Assembly: GCA_026225945.1 (NCBI GenBank) | Contig: JAMJFZ010000597.1 | Span: 124,001 to 188,000 of the forward strand | Direction of reading: 5' to 3' | Length of the DNA: 64,000 bases | DNA from: Cricetomys ansorgei | Lineage: Eukaryota > Chordata > Mammalia > Rodentia > Nesomyidae | Made by a program: the position numbers and the translations under genes | The notes under the pieces: generated by a model | What the model was told of the DNA's origin: nothing | The model's database searches: none | Seen by the model: the letters and a program-made list of their open reading frames with translations, nothing else | In this document: positions 1 to 11,399 of the stretch, piece by piece | Numbering within the stretch: the stretch's first letter is position 1 | Layout of the letters: each line of letters opens with the position of its first letter

Positions 1-111
1 ATTCCTTTCACAAGGAATGTTTTTGTTTTGTCACCTATGCTTCTGGGGCAGATTTAAAACAAAAAACTCATTGCCAAAACCAGTGTCAATAATCTTCTTA
101 CAGGGAGGGAA

Positions 112-240
112 AGATGGCTGGGCAATTATAACTCTTACAGAGTACCTGAGTTTGCTTCCAAGCACCCACATGGCACCTCACACCTTCCTGTGACCCCAGC
201 TCTGAGTAACACTTCCAGCCTCTCAAGAGTCAGTTTATTT
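112..240 (+). mobile_element. degenerate B2/B4-type SINE
   Basis: The stretch starts with a diverged A-box-like 'gatggctgggcaa' and then follows the order of a rodent B2/B4 SINE: 'cagagtacctgagtttgcttcc', then 'agcacccacatggcacctcac'. It is old and has no clear A-rich tail. The assignment rests on the order of these phrases only. Confidence 0.5.
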
Positions 241-599
241 TTCTTGACATACAACATGTATTTGTACAATATTCAGAAAGTCCTTTAACACAAAGAACAG
301 GGACTATTAAAATCCCAAGCTAATGACAAGGATCCATGTAGGTACCGGTAAGAGAGGGTCAGAGAGTTTCTCCTAGACAGCCTCTCTATAATAGCAACAA
401 AATCATAAAATAAATATGGACACCTCAGCTAGGAGGGACCACAGCATAGCTCATTTCCATGTCCCATTGAAACATTCATTGTAAACGAAAGTACTATAAA
501 GAGAACATACCCACCGTGTGTCTATGGCACATCTTCCTGCTCTAGTAGACTAATATAAGTATACACTAGAAAAAAGTCAGGAGTATTCGCAAAAATTCA

Positions 600-852
600 A
601 GTCATGATGCCTAGGTACCCCTCATCCACAGAATAGATAAAGAAAATGTGCTACGTGTATAAATTGGGTTTTCATTCAATGGTAAGGAAGAATGCAGTTA
701 AATCATTTGCTGGAAAGTAGATGCAACTTGAGATTATCATATTAAAGGAAATAAATCAGACCCAGAAAGACAGAACAGCACTCTTCCTCTCAATTATGGA
801 TACATGGATACAAGATTTTATGTTTATTATATATGCATACACATGCTTTCTC

Positions 853-933
<81 letters not shown>

Positions 934-1424
934 AGAGGGAAAGAGACAGAGAGAGAGAAGTGTAAGGGAGATTGAAGAAAGTAGACCAGCAGGACTGGGC
1001 AAGGACACAGAAAGAATGAAGAAGCTATGATGGATTAATGTGGACTGAATACATGATATACTTGGAAGAAATTTTTATGAAAGCCATAAATATGGAGAAT
1101 AAAGATATATCAAATAAGATTACATCAAAACAAAGACTATAGTATGCAAAAAAAGTGTAATGAGAAACATACAAATCCATGGAATAGGGTTTATAGTTGA
1201 GCAGGCTACATAGCATGGCTCTATCAAATGAACTATCCAGAATGAGATTATTAAGAAAATTCATAAAGACAGAAAGCAAAGTCATGTTTCCCCAGGACTG
1301 GAAGAAGGGATGAGTATAGAATGGCTGCTTAATGACTGCAGTGTTTACTTTTGGAACAAAATGAAAAATTTTTGGAACTAGATAAAAGTGATAATAGCAC
1401 AGCACTGTGACTGCTCTATGCACC
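600..1424 (+). mobile_element. LINE-1 3'-region fragment
   Basis: Around 640-780 the text resembles the L1 3' region: an ATG-rich run with 'gaagaatgcagttaaatc' and 'cagacccagaaagacagaac'. Around 1200-1400 it resembles an older mammalian L1 3' UTR ('ggctgcttaatgactgcag', 'ggaactagataaaagtgat'). A microsatellite at 854-958 interrupts it. The long open frames on the minus strand here look like chance products of AT-rich DNA; they do not resemble any protein I know. Confidence 0.5.
854..958. repeat. compound (GT)n-(GA)n microsatellite
   Basis: About 32 uninterrupted GT units (854-918) run directly into a GA-rich tract (919-958). Open frames crossing it are poly-Cys/Val or Thr/His artefacts of the dinucleotide. 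Confidence 0.98.
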
Positions 1425-2475
1425 ACTGAACAGCAAACGTTAAAATGGCTACGTTTTATGATGTATTTTATAAGAATAGAAATGCTACTGCTTGTATAAA
1501 TTCCCAGTGGAGTCCAAAGTTTGTAGAGCATATATGTAGTCTGGAGGAGAGGGGGCTGGGAAAGAAGAAAGAAAACAAAAGACAAAATGGGGCTTGCCAA
1601 AAATAATATATGAAATAACAAAACCTGGAAAATAGTCAAATACAGGTAAATTGTTCACGGAGATTGGCCCAAAGCGGCTCTTCACCTGGTGCAATGACAA
1701 AAAAGAATCACTGTTCACTTCATTAGAAGGACTCTGGCGTCTGGAGACATTATCCTAATCACATGCACAGAGCACACATGCACATGTGCGCACGTGCGCA
1801 CGCGCACACAGGCTTCATTAATATCTGCAAAGGTATATTATACGCTCCTTATAAGCTATGCATCTGTATTTTAAAACTGAACACACAATTGTTGTATGAC
1901 TCGCTGAAAAAGGAAGAAATCTTGGTAAGTCTTTGCAATATATGTTTAGAATAGGAATTTAGATTCTTAGGAATTGAGTTGAGATTTAGAATATTCATAG
2001 ATCTTTTGAAGAAAAAGAGTATAATTAGAAAAGGGTACAAAAGCAAAGAAAAGTCTATTTATGGGTGGAAATATTAAGACTTGCAGTATCCAAGGAGTGA
2101 ACCGAATGCCACGAATTAACAGTATAGGGTGAAATTAACGGAGAATACTTTGGAAGATACTGGAATGACAATTATTTTGTATCTACATTTCAAACGCATA
2201 TAATTTTTCTTATTCCACTCAATAACAGACAGTACTGTGCATTTCTCTACATGAAACAGAAGCTTAGGTCGTGATGTAACTTGCTTACACTCAGTAAACT
2301 GAGAGTAGAATTAGGATCTGATCCTTGTCATAGTCTAATATCACTAAATATCCTGCAACTTCACTTGGTTTTCCTATATTTGCTGTCTTTTTAGTGACAT
2401 AATAAGTGATACATAGAGAATAAAAGCCATAATAGTTAAAGGACAGAACAATATACTTTAAGTCTTTGTATATAG
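1425..2475. repeat. 1.05-kb direct duplication, copy A
   Basis: Nearly the whole block reappears at 2903-3955 with an offset of about 1478 bases. Both start with 'actgaacagcaaacgtt' and both contain the CA/CG run 'cacacatgcacacgtgcgc'-like, 'aattgttgtatgactcgc' and 'ttttagtgacataataagtg'. Differences are scattered substitutions and short indels. No gene is visible inside. Confidence 0.95.
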
Positions 2476-2615
2476 AGGGACACAATGTAAGTATTAGCAG
2501 TTTGGTCTCCCTTCATTCTTCATATTTCAGAGGGATTTAGTAAACTTCGAAGCCAGTTATTGGAACTTATAGTTAAGTACAAGGAGAGATGAGGTACTAA
2601 GTAAAAAGCTCACAT

Positions 2616-2655
<40 letters not shown>

Positions 2656-2902
2656 GTACTTTGGGAACTAAGTGAGCAAACATATAATCAAGAATTTTGA
2701 TTTGCACAAAGAGAGTTCAGCTCTCTATTATTCTGGGCTTCCAGGAAGTAATCTCTGTGTATTTGTTCAAAGTGAGAATTGGAAATGATATGTCTTACTG
2801 TCAGGTGCAGTCAGGTCATAGAATCAAGATAATGCATTTGAAAATGAAATTCTCAAGGAATTAATAAAAAATACATACTTTAAAAAACTGACCCAGATTA
2901 GG
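2476..2902. other. single-copy spacer between the duplicated blocks, with a CAG repeat
   Basis: This stretch lies between the two duplicated blocks and is not repeated. It holds an uninterrupted run of 12 CAG triplets at 2617-2652. No convincing reading frame includes the triplets, so this is a non-coding microsatellite. Confidence 0.8.
2617..2652. repeat. (CAG)12 trinucleotide repeat
   Basis: Twelve perfect CAG units end at CAAG. No interruption is seen, so the tract is probably length-polymorphic. Confidence 0.97.
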
Positions 2903-3955
2903 ACTGAACAGCAAACGTTAAAATGGTTACGTTTTATGATGTATTTTATAAGAATAGAAATGCTACTGCTTGTATAAATTCCCAGTGGAGTCCAAAGTTT
3001 GTAGAGCAATACATAGGTTGGAGGAGAGGGGGCTGGGAAAGAAGAAAGAAAACAAATGACAAAAATGGGACTTGCCAAAAATAATATATGAAATAACAAA
3101 ACCTGGAAAATAGTCAAATACAGGTAAATTGTTCACCAAGATAAGCTCAAAGCGGCTCTTCACCTGGTGAATGACAAAAAAAGAATCACTGTTCACTTCA
3201 TTAGAAGGACTCTGGCGTCTGGAGACATTATCCTAATCACGTGCCACGAAGCACACATGCACACGTGCGCACGCGCACACAGGCTTCATTAATATCTGCA
3301 AAGGTATATTAAATGCTCCTTATAAGCTATGCATCTGTATTTTAAAACTCAACACACAATTGTTGTATGACTCGCTGAAAAAGGAAGAAATCTTGGTAAG
3401 TCTTTGCAATATATGTTTAGAATAGAAATTTAGATTCTTAGGAATTGAGTTGAGATTTAGAATATTCACAGAACTTTTGAAGAAAAAAGTATAATTAGAA
3501 AAGGGTACAAAAACAAAGAAACATCTATTTATGGGTGGAAATACATAAGAGTTGCAGTATCCAAGTAGTGAACCTAGTGCCACGAATTAACAGTGTAGGG
3601 TGAGATCAAGGGGGAATACTTTGGAAGATACTGGAATGATAATTATTTTGTATCTACAACATTTCAAACACATATAATTTTTCTTATTCCACTAAATAAC
3701 CAACAGTACTGCGCATTTCTCTACATGAAACAGAAACTTAGGACGTGATTTAACTTTCTTACACTTAGTAAACGGAGAGTAGAATTAGGATCTGATCCTA
3801 TATCATAATCTAATATCACTAAATATCCTGCAACTTCACTTGGTTTTCCTATATTTGCTGTCTTTTTAGTGACATAATAAGTGATACACAGAGAGAAAAA
3901 AAAAAAGCCATAATAGTTAAAGGACAGAACAATGTATTTTAACTCTTTGTAAATG
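2903..3955. repeat. 1.05-kb direct duplication, copy B
   Basis: Homologous to 1425-2475 in the same orientation. Similarity begins at 'actgaacagcaaacgtt' and fades just after 'ctctttgtaaatgcagac'. The sequence before 2903 (2760-2902) does not match the sequence before copy A, so the duplication boundary is visible on this side. Confidence 0.95.
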
Positions 3956-4164
3956 CAGACAATCTCCTCGGTGGAATAGATGACATCACAGGTCACGTGA
4001 CCGCTTCTGGACCATTTACAAGAAAGCTTTCTGAAACCATCTCTTCTGAGTACCATTTCAGCCAGCCTTTGGAAACAGCAGCCTGACAGGTGTGCAGGTT
4101 CAGACTCCACAGCTCAGAAAACCTGCTTGATAGATAGACCAGGGGAGACAGCTGAATCTCGAGG

Positions 4165-4316
4165 GTGAGTCCTTTGTAAGATTTTGCCTCAAGTGCTCGG
4201 TTAGAAACTGAAGTGTGCTCTGGGATGGACAGCGGGCTCACTGATGAAATTGGGTGCCATGGTCTTGCTATCTCACTTAGGTCAGAGTTTCTTAGAGTTT
4301 GACAGCATTATCATTC
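4165..4316. repeat. old dispersed repeat, copy 3 (partial)
   Basis: Matches about 8050-8190: 'gagtcctttgtaagatttt...ctcaagtgctcggttagaaactga' lines up with the same order of words there. It lies just before the minus-strand B1. Confidence 0.65.
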
Positions 4317-4355
4317 TGTATTTGCTTTGTTTTGGTTTATTTTTATTTGCTTTGC

Positions 4356-4500
4356 ATTTGAGGCAGGGGTTCTCTGTTGCAACTCTGTCTGCCCTGAAAC
4401 TCACTCTGTTCGTCAGGCTGGCCTCAAACTCACAAGAGATTCACCTGCCTCTGGCTCCAGAGTGCGGTGATGCAAGGCATCGGCCTAACTACTGCCTTGT
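4356..4500 (-). mobile_element. B1 SINE, diverged
   Basis: Read on the minus strand, this gives the B1 order: a diverged 5' part, then 'aatctcttgtgagtttgagg', 'ccagcctgacgaac', 'agtgagtttcagggc', and 'cagagaaccc' before an A-rich end. It is older than the B1 at 9801. Confidence 0.75.
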
Positions 4501-4788
4501 ACAATAAATGGGTGTACCACCGTCGCCTGGTTTCTCTTTCTGGGAATTTGACCTGACCGTTAATGGAAACATCTGGGGAGGTTCAGTCGAGTTCTGGGAC
4601 ATATCATTTGTCCAGCCCTCACTGACTGTTCCTTGAACAACGCCGTTCCCAAACAGAAGCACCAGATAGTCTGTCAAACAATCTCAAAACCGCTATCTGC
4701 TTCTGTATTCTACTGCCAAATTTCCCAAGATGCCAAACTTTCTTCTGGAAAACCCCCTACCCATCCCATTGCCCCCCCACGCCCTCCC

Positions 4789-4857
4789 AACACACACACA
4801 CACACACACACTCACACACACACATACTTACACACACACACACACACACACACACAA
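4789..4857. repeat. (CA)n microsatellite
   Basis: CA dinucleotides with single-base interruptions (CT, AT, TT), preceded by a C-rich run. Confidence 0.97.
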
Positions 4858-5851
4858 AACCACCCCATCTCAAGTGCCAAGTGACTTCTGTCCTGAGGGA
4901 GTCTGCTATGTGCTCTTCTATGTCCAGCAGAGCCATCTCAAGGACAGTGTTTAGATGCCCGTAATCAGTTAACCAAGCTCTGGGCCCAGAATGCCAGGTT
5001 GGCAAGGCCTGACAGACAAAGCTCGGCAGAGAAGCTCACGTGGAAACTGCAGAGCCTCAGGGACACACGGACCACACCCCACCCAGAGAACTCCCCGTTG
5101 ACAGGGCCAGAGTGCTTCAGGAGCGCATTCGCCCGCATCTTGTGCTGAACCCCAGCCAAAGTGAATCTACTCTGACAGCCAGGGCCGTTGTGATCCACCA
5201 GTCCAGGCAGAGGGCACTGGGCCGGAACGACCCTGACACGGAGAACGGCCCACCATGTCTTCAGGATGCTGCCAGGTTCCCATCTGAGCAGGGGGCCATG
5301 AGCAACATGGGGCAATTGTGTAGTTGGGGAGGGAGACCAGGAGCCAAGAAGAAGAAGAACAGCAAGGGTGGAGGCCTCTGGCCATGTACTAGCACTTACT
5401 GAGCTCACACTCTCTGACCCTGGGTCCTGTGGACACACTGTGAGCCAGAGAGTGGGACCTGTGCCCCAGGCAGGACAGGACTTCTCACCCTTCAGATGGT
5501 CTCCACCATCCTCTGAGTCCTTGCCTGCCCTCTCTGCCACCGAGTTGCCCAGAATAACGGTTTGGATTTGGAAGTACTGCCGGGGGTCTTAGGACAACTT
5601 TCATGACTGAACCCCTGAAAGCTTTCGGGTTCCTGGCCATGGGGGAGGGGACTGAAGGAAGGAGTGAGGAGCAGGAAGGGCACAGGGGCAAGGAGGGAGG
5701 AACTCAGGGACTCTGAATATGGTCGAGGCTGACTCTCCATCCAGAGAGGCTTTCTATGCAGGATCTCCCTCCACTCAGCCAAGGAGTTGAGGGCTAAGCT
5801 GCTTGTTATGGCCATTTCCTGTAAAAACCCTTTCCTTAGGGTCTGATGTAC

Positions 5852-5855
<4 letters not shown>

Positions 5856-5895
<40 letters not shown>

Positions 5896-5995
5896 TCAGA
5901 GAGACTTTTGATTCATGGTGCTCGAACTGCTGCTGTTCTTTGCACCACATAAACTCTGTTCCTTCACAGACCTTGTCTTGTGTTTTTGGCACCAA
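5856..5995 (-). mobile_element. possible 5'-truncated retrocopy with poly(A) tail
   Basis: A run of 39 T (5856-5894) is the plus-strand image of a poly(A) tail. The 100 bases that follow would be the end of the retrotransposed minus-strand RNA. I do not recognise the parent transcript, and I see no clear target duplication. Confidence 0.35.
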
Positions 5996-6589
5996 TGTGA
6001 CTTTCGATATCAGGGAACACTCTGAAAGTGCTAACCCAAAGTTGTGGTAACATGGGTCTGGTAGCTAGCTCATCTTTTTTTTCCACTGATTCTTTTAAAA
6101 AAAAACAAAAAACAAAAAAACCTCAGTAGTGTCCTTTCCATGAAGGAATAACCTGTTGTTTTTGGTGTGAGGTCATCCATCTTTGCAACAGAAATCCTAG
6201 GTTTTAGACTCATTTGAACTTCCTGGGTGTGAGATGGAAGCAGAAAGGCTGGGGGTCAGCACCAGTGGCTTCAGGTGTTCATCAAAGGCTCCTGGGAAAG
6301 GCTGAGCTGGGACCTGCAGAGGCAGTGACTGCCAACTCCTCAGGGCTCCTTGCTCTGCAGGACAGTCTAGCACATCAGGCTCCTTGTGCCATGGGTGATC
6401 TGTGCCCCCTCTCCCCCCTCACCAAATCCCTAGCCTTAGTCACTGAGCTGGAAGTTCACACACTCTGATATCGGAATGAAAGTGTTCTCTACCCAGAGAG
6501 GAAGCACGAAGACCTTCTCATAGTGTTAATAACTGGTACGATTAGAAAGGATTCCTGCACAGAACTTATGTACTGGTGGCAAAAGCTCT

Positions 6590-6905
6590 CAGACATTTTT
6601 GGAGAAATTTTTTTAAAAGGGGATTTTAAAATTCCATTTCAAGCCCAACAATGCATATACATCAGTGCTCAGAACATTCCCAGGGAGGTGATTAAATATA
6701 GAGAAAAAAGAAAGGTGTTTTAACTGGACAGGGCATTTGGAAGGAAGGAAGAAAGGAAGGAAGGGAGGGAGGGAGGGAGGGAGGGAGGAAGGGAGGAAGG
6801 GAAGACAAACACATCAGGAAGGCCAGAGACTAATCTACCTCCCCCTCTCATTCTGGGTATGGGTCTGCTGAACTCCACCATTAACATCATATCTCTCACA
6901 CTGAT
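6590..6905. repeat. old dispersed repeat, copy 1
   Basis: Shares 'cagggaggtgattaaatat' and 'gggtctgctgaactcc' in the same order and spacing class with 7770-8010, once the inserted GGAA repeat is set aside. Family not identified. Confidence 0.7.
6739..6804. repeat. (GGAA)n/(GGGA)n microsatellite
   Basis: Purine tetranucleotide run, GGAA units grading into GGGA units. It interrupts an older repeat that covers 6590-6905. Confidence 0.95.
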
Positions 6906-7769
6906 GACCCTGCTTCTTCCATGTCTCTGAAATTCTGTGTAAGAAAGGACCCAGGCCTTACAACTGATCTTCTTAATAAAATACAATTTGAATATACTGT
7001 GTTGGTGACTATGATTTGTAGTAGTGAGGTTAGAAACATGAGTGTCTCTATCAAATTAAAAACCCAGATCTGTAAGGTTTTGCTAAGGTAGGGTGAGAGT
7101 CATTTGTGTCCTAGGTTCAGCTTGTGTTGAAAGACTCTCTGAAAAGCAGACAAATCATGACTGAAAAAGGCACTGTGGGTTCAAGACAGAGATGAAGGAC
7201 ATAGCTGAACCGGGAAAGGCCTAAGACTGCATTACCGACACACACAGACCACACACATCCACAGACTCCCAAAAAGTCACAGAATAAATATGATTAGTGT
7301 TAGTGAATCGACCCTTCCAATAGCGAGCATCAGAGAATCAAAAGTTTAGTAAGACTCTGGTGTGAAACGTTGTTTACTCTGCTTAGACATTGAGCAGTGG
7401 GGATCTGGTATCCTGGCTTCAGAGGGAGATGAAACCCAGTGTGATTGAATCAACCCGAGGGGATCACCTGACTTTGTTTATGCACCAGGTGGGTAAGATC
7501 AGCAAAGGGCTGCTGGCACCTTAGGAATGTTATTCCAGGCAATCAGTGATTTGGTCAAGGGTGTCCCTCCTCCCTCAGTATGCTTGGTCCAGTCTAGGGC
7601 AAATCCTAGGGACCCCTCCTTACTGATAGACCCCAAGGAAACAGACTGTGGGTTCCAGCTCATTTTTCTTTGTTAATCATTTATTTATTTAGTTAGTTAG
7701 TTAGTTATATAGTTAGTCAAATTTAAATATCGGGATTATCAAACCCGTAGGACTACATTGGAAAGAATT

Positions 7770-8190
7770 TTTTAAAGCTTTTTTTTAATATTTCATTTCA
7801 TACCCAGCAATGCTTATACATCTTTCCTCAGAACATCCACAGGGAGGTGATTAAATATGGAGAGAAAGGAAAGACAGAGATCCCCACCCAGTGTCCCTGC
7901 TGCTTTGGTGGTTCTTGTTTTATCCAGAGTGAGCATCAGATGCTGTTTTATGAAGGCCAGAAACTAGTCTTCCTCCTTATATTCTGTGTTTGGGTCTGCT
8001 GAACTCCCTCACCGATATCAAATCTCCCGCTATTATTCCTTTATCACTTTTTGCTTCAAGTCCTTTGTTAGAAACTGATTGGTGCTTTCTGATGAATACG
8101 GGGCTCACTGATGAAACTGGGTGCTATTTTCACAACATTTCACCTAAGTCTCATTTTCTTAAAGAGAGTTTGACAGCATTTGTCTTTCGT
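7770..8190. repeat. old dispersed repeat, copy 2 (longest)
   Basis: Its first part matches 6590-6905. Its second part (about 8050-8190) matches 4165-4316 ('gggctcactgatgaaa', 'gagtttgacagcatt'). The three segments are therefore pieces of one ancestral unit of at least 420 bases. It may be an LTR or DNA transposon remnant; I cannot name it. Confidence 0.65.
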
Positions 8191-8627
8191 TTTTTTTCTG
8201 GTCTATTGAAACATATTTTCTCTTCTTAATTTTGCTGAACTTTATCAGTCTTGCGCTGAACTAACAGAATTCTACTCACCTCTGGCTCAAGATTTTTTAG
8301 ATTAAAGCTGTTCGTCTCCATTGCCTTGAACATTAATCATTGTTATTGTGTATAATTTCCAGAATGTTCCAATTTGAAGTACCTAAGACCTAGGATTGAA
8401 ATGTTTGTGAGTTAGAAAAACAGAAAAAGTGTCCTTGTGGGGTAGGTTTTTACAGGCCTCACATACGTGTAGGGTCATTCATTTTAATTTCTTTGGTTAT
8501 GTTGTTTTCTTTTGATTAAGAAAATCAACATGAAGATCAGGAATTGAAGCAGTCAAGGTTGAAAACAAGCTCATGGTCCGTATGTACCACAAGAGATCTT
8601 TTCTGAAATATAAACACTAACTAGCAT

Positions 8628-8765
8628 TTGCTTGGTGTGGTCCACTTAAATGCTTATCTTATCTCCTTGTAATCTGAGACAGGAGAATTGCAGAAAGAAT
8701 TATTCCAGTCTACAATAAGTATGAATTCCAGGCCATGCTAGCCTAAGACTTGATACCCCACTTTA
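8628..8765 (+). mobile_element. ancient B1-like SINE
   Basis: Keeps the outline of a B1: 'gcttggtgtggtcca', 'taatctgagacaggagaatt', then 'ttccaggccatgctagcc'. It is highly diverged. Confidence 0.45.
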
Positions 8766-8947
8766 CAATCAACACAAATCATCTCAGTGTTCTGTTTTCA
8801 TAATTTTAAACACAATTAATTATATTTATCATTTCTAGACTTTCTTCAAGGCTTCAAACTCCAATTTTGCTCCTCTCATATTCTCTAATTCATGACATCA
8901 TAATTTTCTAGAAGTCTCTTTCTTTCCTGAAATCATGATTTCAATAC

Positions 8948-9240
8948 TGTCATGGCTATTCTTGGCTGTCAACTTGACTACATTTAGAAGTATTTGAAGA
9001 CCAAGAATGGAGGACACACCTGTAAGGGATTTTTTTCTTAACTAGAAGTGAGGATATCTATGTCGCACCCAGAAACTTGAGGTAGAAATAATCTCATTTA
9101 ATTCAGATCTTGCGGCGGGGGGGTGTGGAGATACAATTTTGACCTAGATATTTTGAGCAGGGATAACCAACCTCTAATCTGGGCCATGTCTTCTGCTGTA
9201 TATATGTAGACCTATGTAAGGACTTGGACACAGGATATAT
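8948..9240 (+). mobile_element. interspersed rodent repeat, family uncertain
   Basis: Begins 'tgtcatggctattcttggc' followed by 'tgtcaacttgac', and ends near 'aatctgggccatgtcttctg'. I recognise this as a common rodent interspersed repeat but cannot assign its family with certainty. Confidence 0.55.
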
Positions 9241-9401
9241 TTACTCTTCCCTTTGTTTTTGTTTTCTGAGATAAGGTCTCTCACTGGCCTGGAACTTATC
9301 AAGTTGGCTTATTAAGGCTTATTGAGGCTTTTCAAGCCCCGCTGTCCAGCAAGTCCCTTCCTTTCTCTGTCTTCCCAGTGTCCTTCCTTTTGTCTTTCCA
9401 C

Positions 9402-9575
9402 TGTAAGTTCTAGAGACTGGATTCAGTTCATCAGGCTTACACAGCAAGTGCTTTGCTTGCTGAGCCCCTGGTTGGCCCAGCCCTCTGTATTTTAGTAGGT
9501 TCTATCTCAACACACTGATCAATTCACCCTGGTCAGGATTAGCATCAAGAAATTTTCACCATTACTGTCATTATT
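9402..9575. repeat. local duplication of a B2/B3-containing segment, copy 1
   Basis: About 170 bases match 11198-11372. The shared part includes a minus-strand B2/B3 SINE piece ('cagttcatcaggcttacaca') and continues into non-SINE flank ('ccctggtcaggattagcat'), so it is a true segment duplication and not two independent SINE insertions. Confidence 0.85.
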
Positions 9576-9800
9576 ATGTCAAATATATGTCAAATATTAT
9601 GTCAAATTTTGTCAAATACTGTCAAATATTATGAGTCTGAACAAGGAGTTGCCACCATGCTCCATTAGCTTTCTCAGTGGTTCTGGCACCTAACTCAGGT
9701 TTTCATTCTTTGAAAACTAGCATATTAATAGTTGAGGTATTATCTCAGTCCCAAATCTGTCTTTAAAAATAATTTTTAACTAATAATAAATACAAAAGTA

Positions 9801-9978
9801 GGCCTGGTGGTGGTGGCACACGCCTTTAATCCCAGCACTTGGGAGACAGAAGCAAGTGTATCTCTGTGAGTTCCAGGTCAGCCTGGTCTACAGAGTGAGT
9901 TCCAGGACAGCCAGAGTTACAACAAAGAAACCCTGTCTCAAAAAACTAAACAAAGCAGAACAAAACAAAACAAAGCAC
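9801..9978 (+). mobile_element. B1 SINE
   Basis: Full B1: 'ggcctggtggtggtggcac', 'cctttaatcccagcactt', 'ccaggtcagcctggtctac', 'ccaggacagccagagtt', 'gaaaccctgtctc', then an A-rich AACAAAAC tail. The A and B boxes of the 7SL-derived promoter are readable. Confidence 0.97.
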
Positions 9979-9999
9979 CCACAAAATAACACATGTACT

Positions 10000-10560
10000 T
10001 AGAGTATTGCATACTGTTTCAATACATGTATAATTCTCCAATCAATCTAAACATACATATCTCTTCAAATATAATTTATGGAAAACATTCAAAAATCTGT
10101 TCATTTATAAATGTACAGTAGATTATTGATATCCATAGTCACTCTACTACAGAACTTTCTATTTCTGCCCATTAACTTAAAATCCATTGACTAATTTTTC
10201 TCCATCTACTCCTGACTTCCCTTGGCCTGTGGTGATTATCAATCCATTCTCATCTTCTCTGAGATTAACTTTTCATATAACATAAATGAACAAGCATGAG
10301 AGGATTCACTTAACATAATGACTTCAAGTCTCATCTATGTCTTTGCTAAATGACACAACTCCATTCTCTTTTTATAAACAAAGTCTATTTCATGGTATAA
10401 ATACATCACACTTTGTTTTTCTATTGCTAATATAGACCCTTAGATTATTTATATTTCTTCAGTTTTGTAAATCATACTGCAAAAACTTCACAGTTGTGAA
10501 GACAACAGGGGTCTCCTTGATAGAACTACTTCTACTTTTTGAGGAACTTAGATCCAAAAA
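10000..10560 (-). mobile_element. ancient LINE-1 (L1M-like) fragment
   Basis: The plus strand reads like the complement of an old mammalian L1 3' end: 'tttcaatacatgtataatt', 'gattattgatatccatagtcac', 'cacttaacataatgacttc', and 'atagaactacttctacttttt'. It is heavily diverged and has no open frame. Confidence 0.6.
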
Positions 10561-11011
10561 TGTAAATATTAGATTATGGAATAAAATGTGAACTATAACC
10601 ACACTTTCCAAAAGAACATACCCATATTTGGAGCTGGTGATCTATGTAAAGTTTACTAAACATTAGAAAGAATATACTGTAGAACCTCATGAGATCTACA
10701 TGAACTGTCAATAATGGCGGCTTTGAAAGTCTGTAAACATGTAAGTCGGTATAAATTTTTTTTTTTTTAATTTGGTCACCGTTGAGCAATTAAAATAAAA
10801 AAAATTATGTCCCTATTGTCAATGGGAACAAATCCAAGAGGTAGAATATTTTATAAGCAACAAAATCACTGAAGTTTGTTTGGCAGTTCTTTGTGGGAGT
10901 CATTTTTAGGCTGAGTTAGAAAAAGAGCATAAATGCTTTGTCTTGTGATTGTGTGCACTGTGTGAGGCCTTTCAGATTCTGGTGGCAGCTCCTTGTATTT
11001 TTAGCTATTTA

Positions 11012-11098
11012 ATCTATCATCTATCTATCAATATCTCTCCATCTCTTTATCTCTCTATCTATCTCTCCATCTATCTATCTATCTATCTACCTATCTCT
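11012..11098. repeat. (ATCT)n microsatellite
   Basis: Imperfect CTAT/CTCT tetranucleotides, clean over 11070-11090. Confidence 0.95.
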
Positions 11099-11197
11099 TT
11101 ATTATTACTCTTTGTGTGGTGTGTTGAAGTGTGCACACACCATGACACACATGTGAAAATCAGAAGACAAATTTCAGGAGTCCATTCTCTCCTTCCA

Positions 11198-11372
11198 CTG
11201 TGAAGTCTAGGGACTGGATTCAGTTCATCAGGCTTACACAGCAAGTACTTTGCCTGCTGAGCCCTCTGGTTGGCCCAGCCCTTTGTATTTTAGTAGGTCC
11301 TATCTCAAAACTCTGATCACTTCACCCTGGTCAGGATTAGCATCAGGGACTTTTCATCATTACTGTCATAAA
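11198..11372. repeat. local duplication of a B2/B3-containing segment, copy 2
   Basis: Partner of 9402-9575, same orientation. The SINE part extends upstream to about 11110 ('gtgtggtgtgttgaagtgtg'). Confidence 0.85.
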
Positions 11373-11399
11373 TATTGTGCTAGAAACATTTTACATTTT

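Larger units (their letters stand above)
3956..5850. other. GC-richer intergenic stretch, no gene recognised
   Basis: Base composition is clearly richer in G and C than the flanks, especially at 4860-5720. It contains a CRE-like TGACATCA (3981-3988) next to the perfect 12-base palindrome GGTCACGTGACC (3991-4002), a minus-strand B1, and a CA repeat. Open frames of 120-190 codons exist on both strands around 4965-5540 but overlap each other and show no domain I recognise. GC-rich DNA has few stop codons, so chance is the simplest explanation. Confidence 0.55.

Noticed and set aside
1025..1639. 204-codon minus-strand open frame
   Set aside because: AT-rich, Phe/Leu/Tyr-rich translation across L1-like and duplicated DNA. 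The corresponding frame in the second duplicate is broken, and no family is recognised.
4965..5540. 191-codon minus-strand frame and overlapping 120-codon plus-strand frame
   Set aside because: Overlapping frames on both strands in a GC-rich stretch, where stops are rare. No domain, no splice context and no start context stand out.
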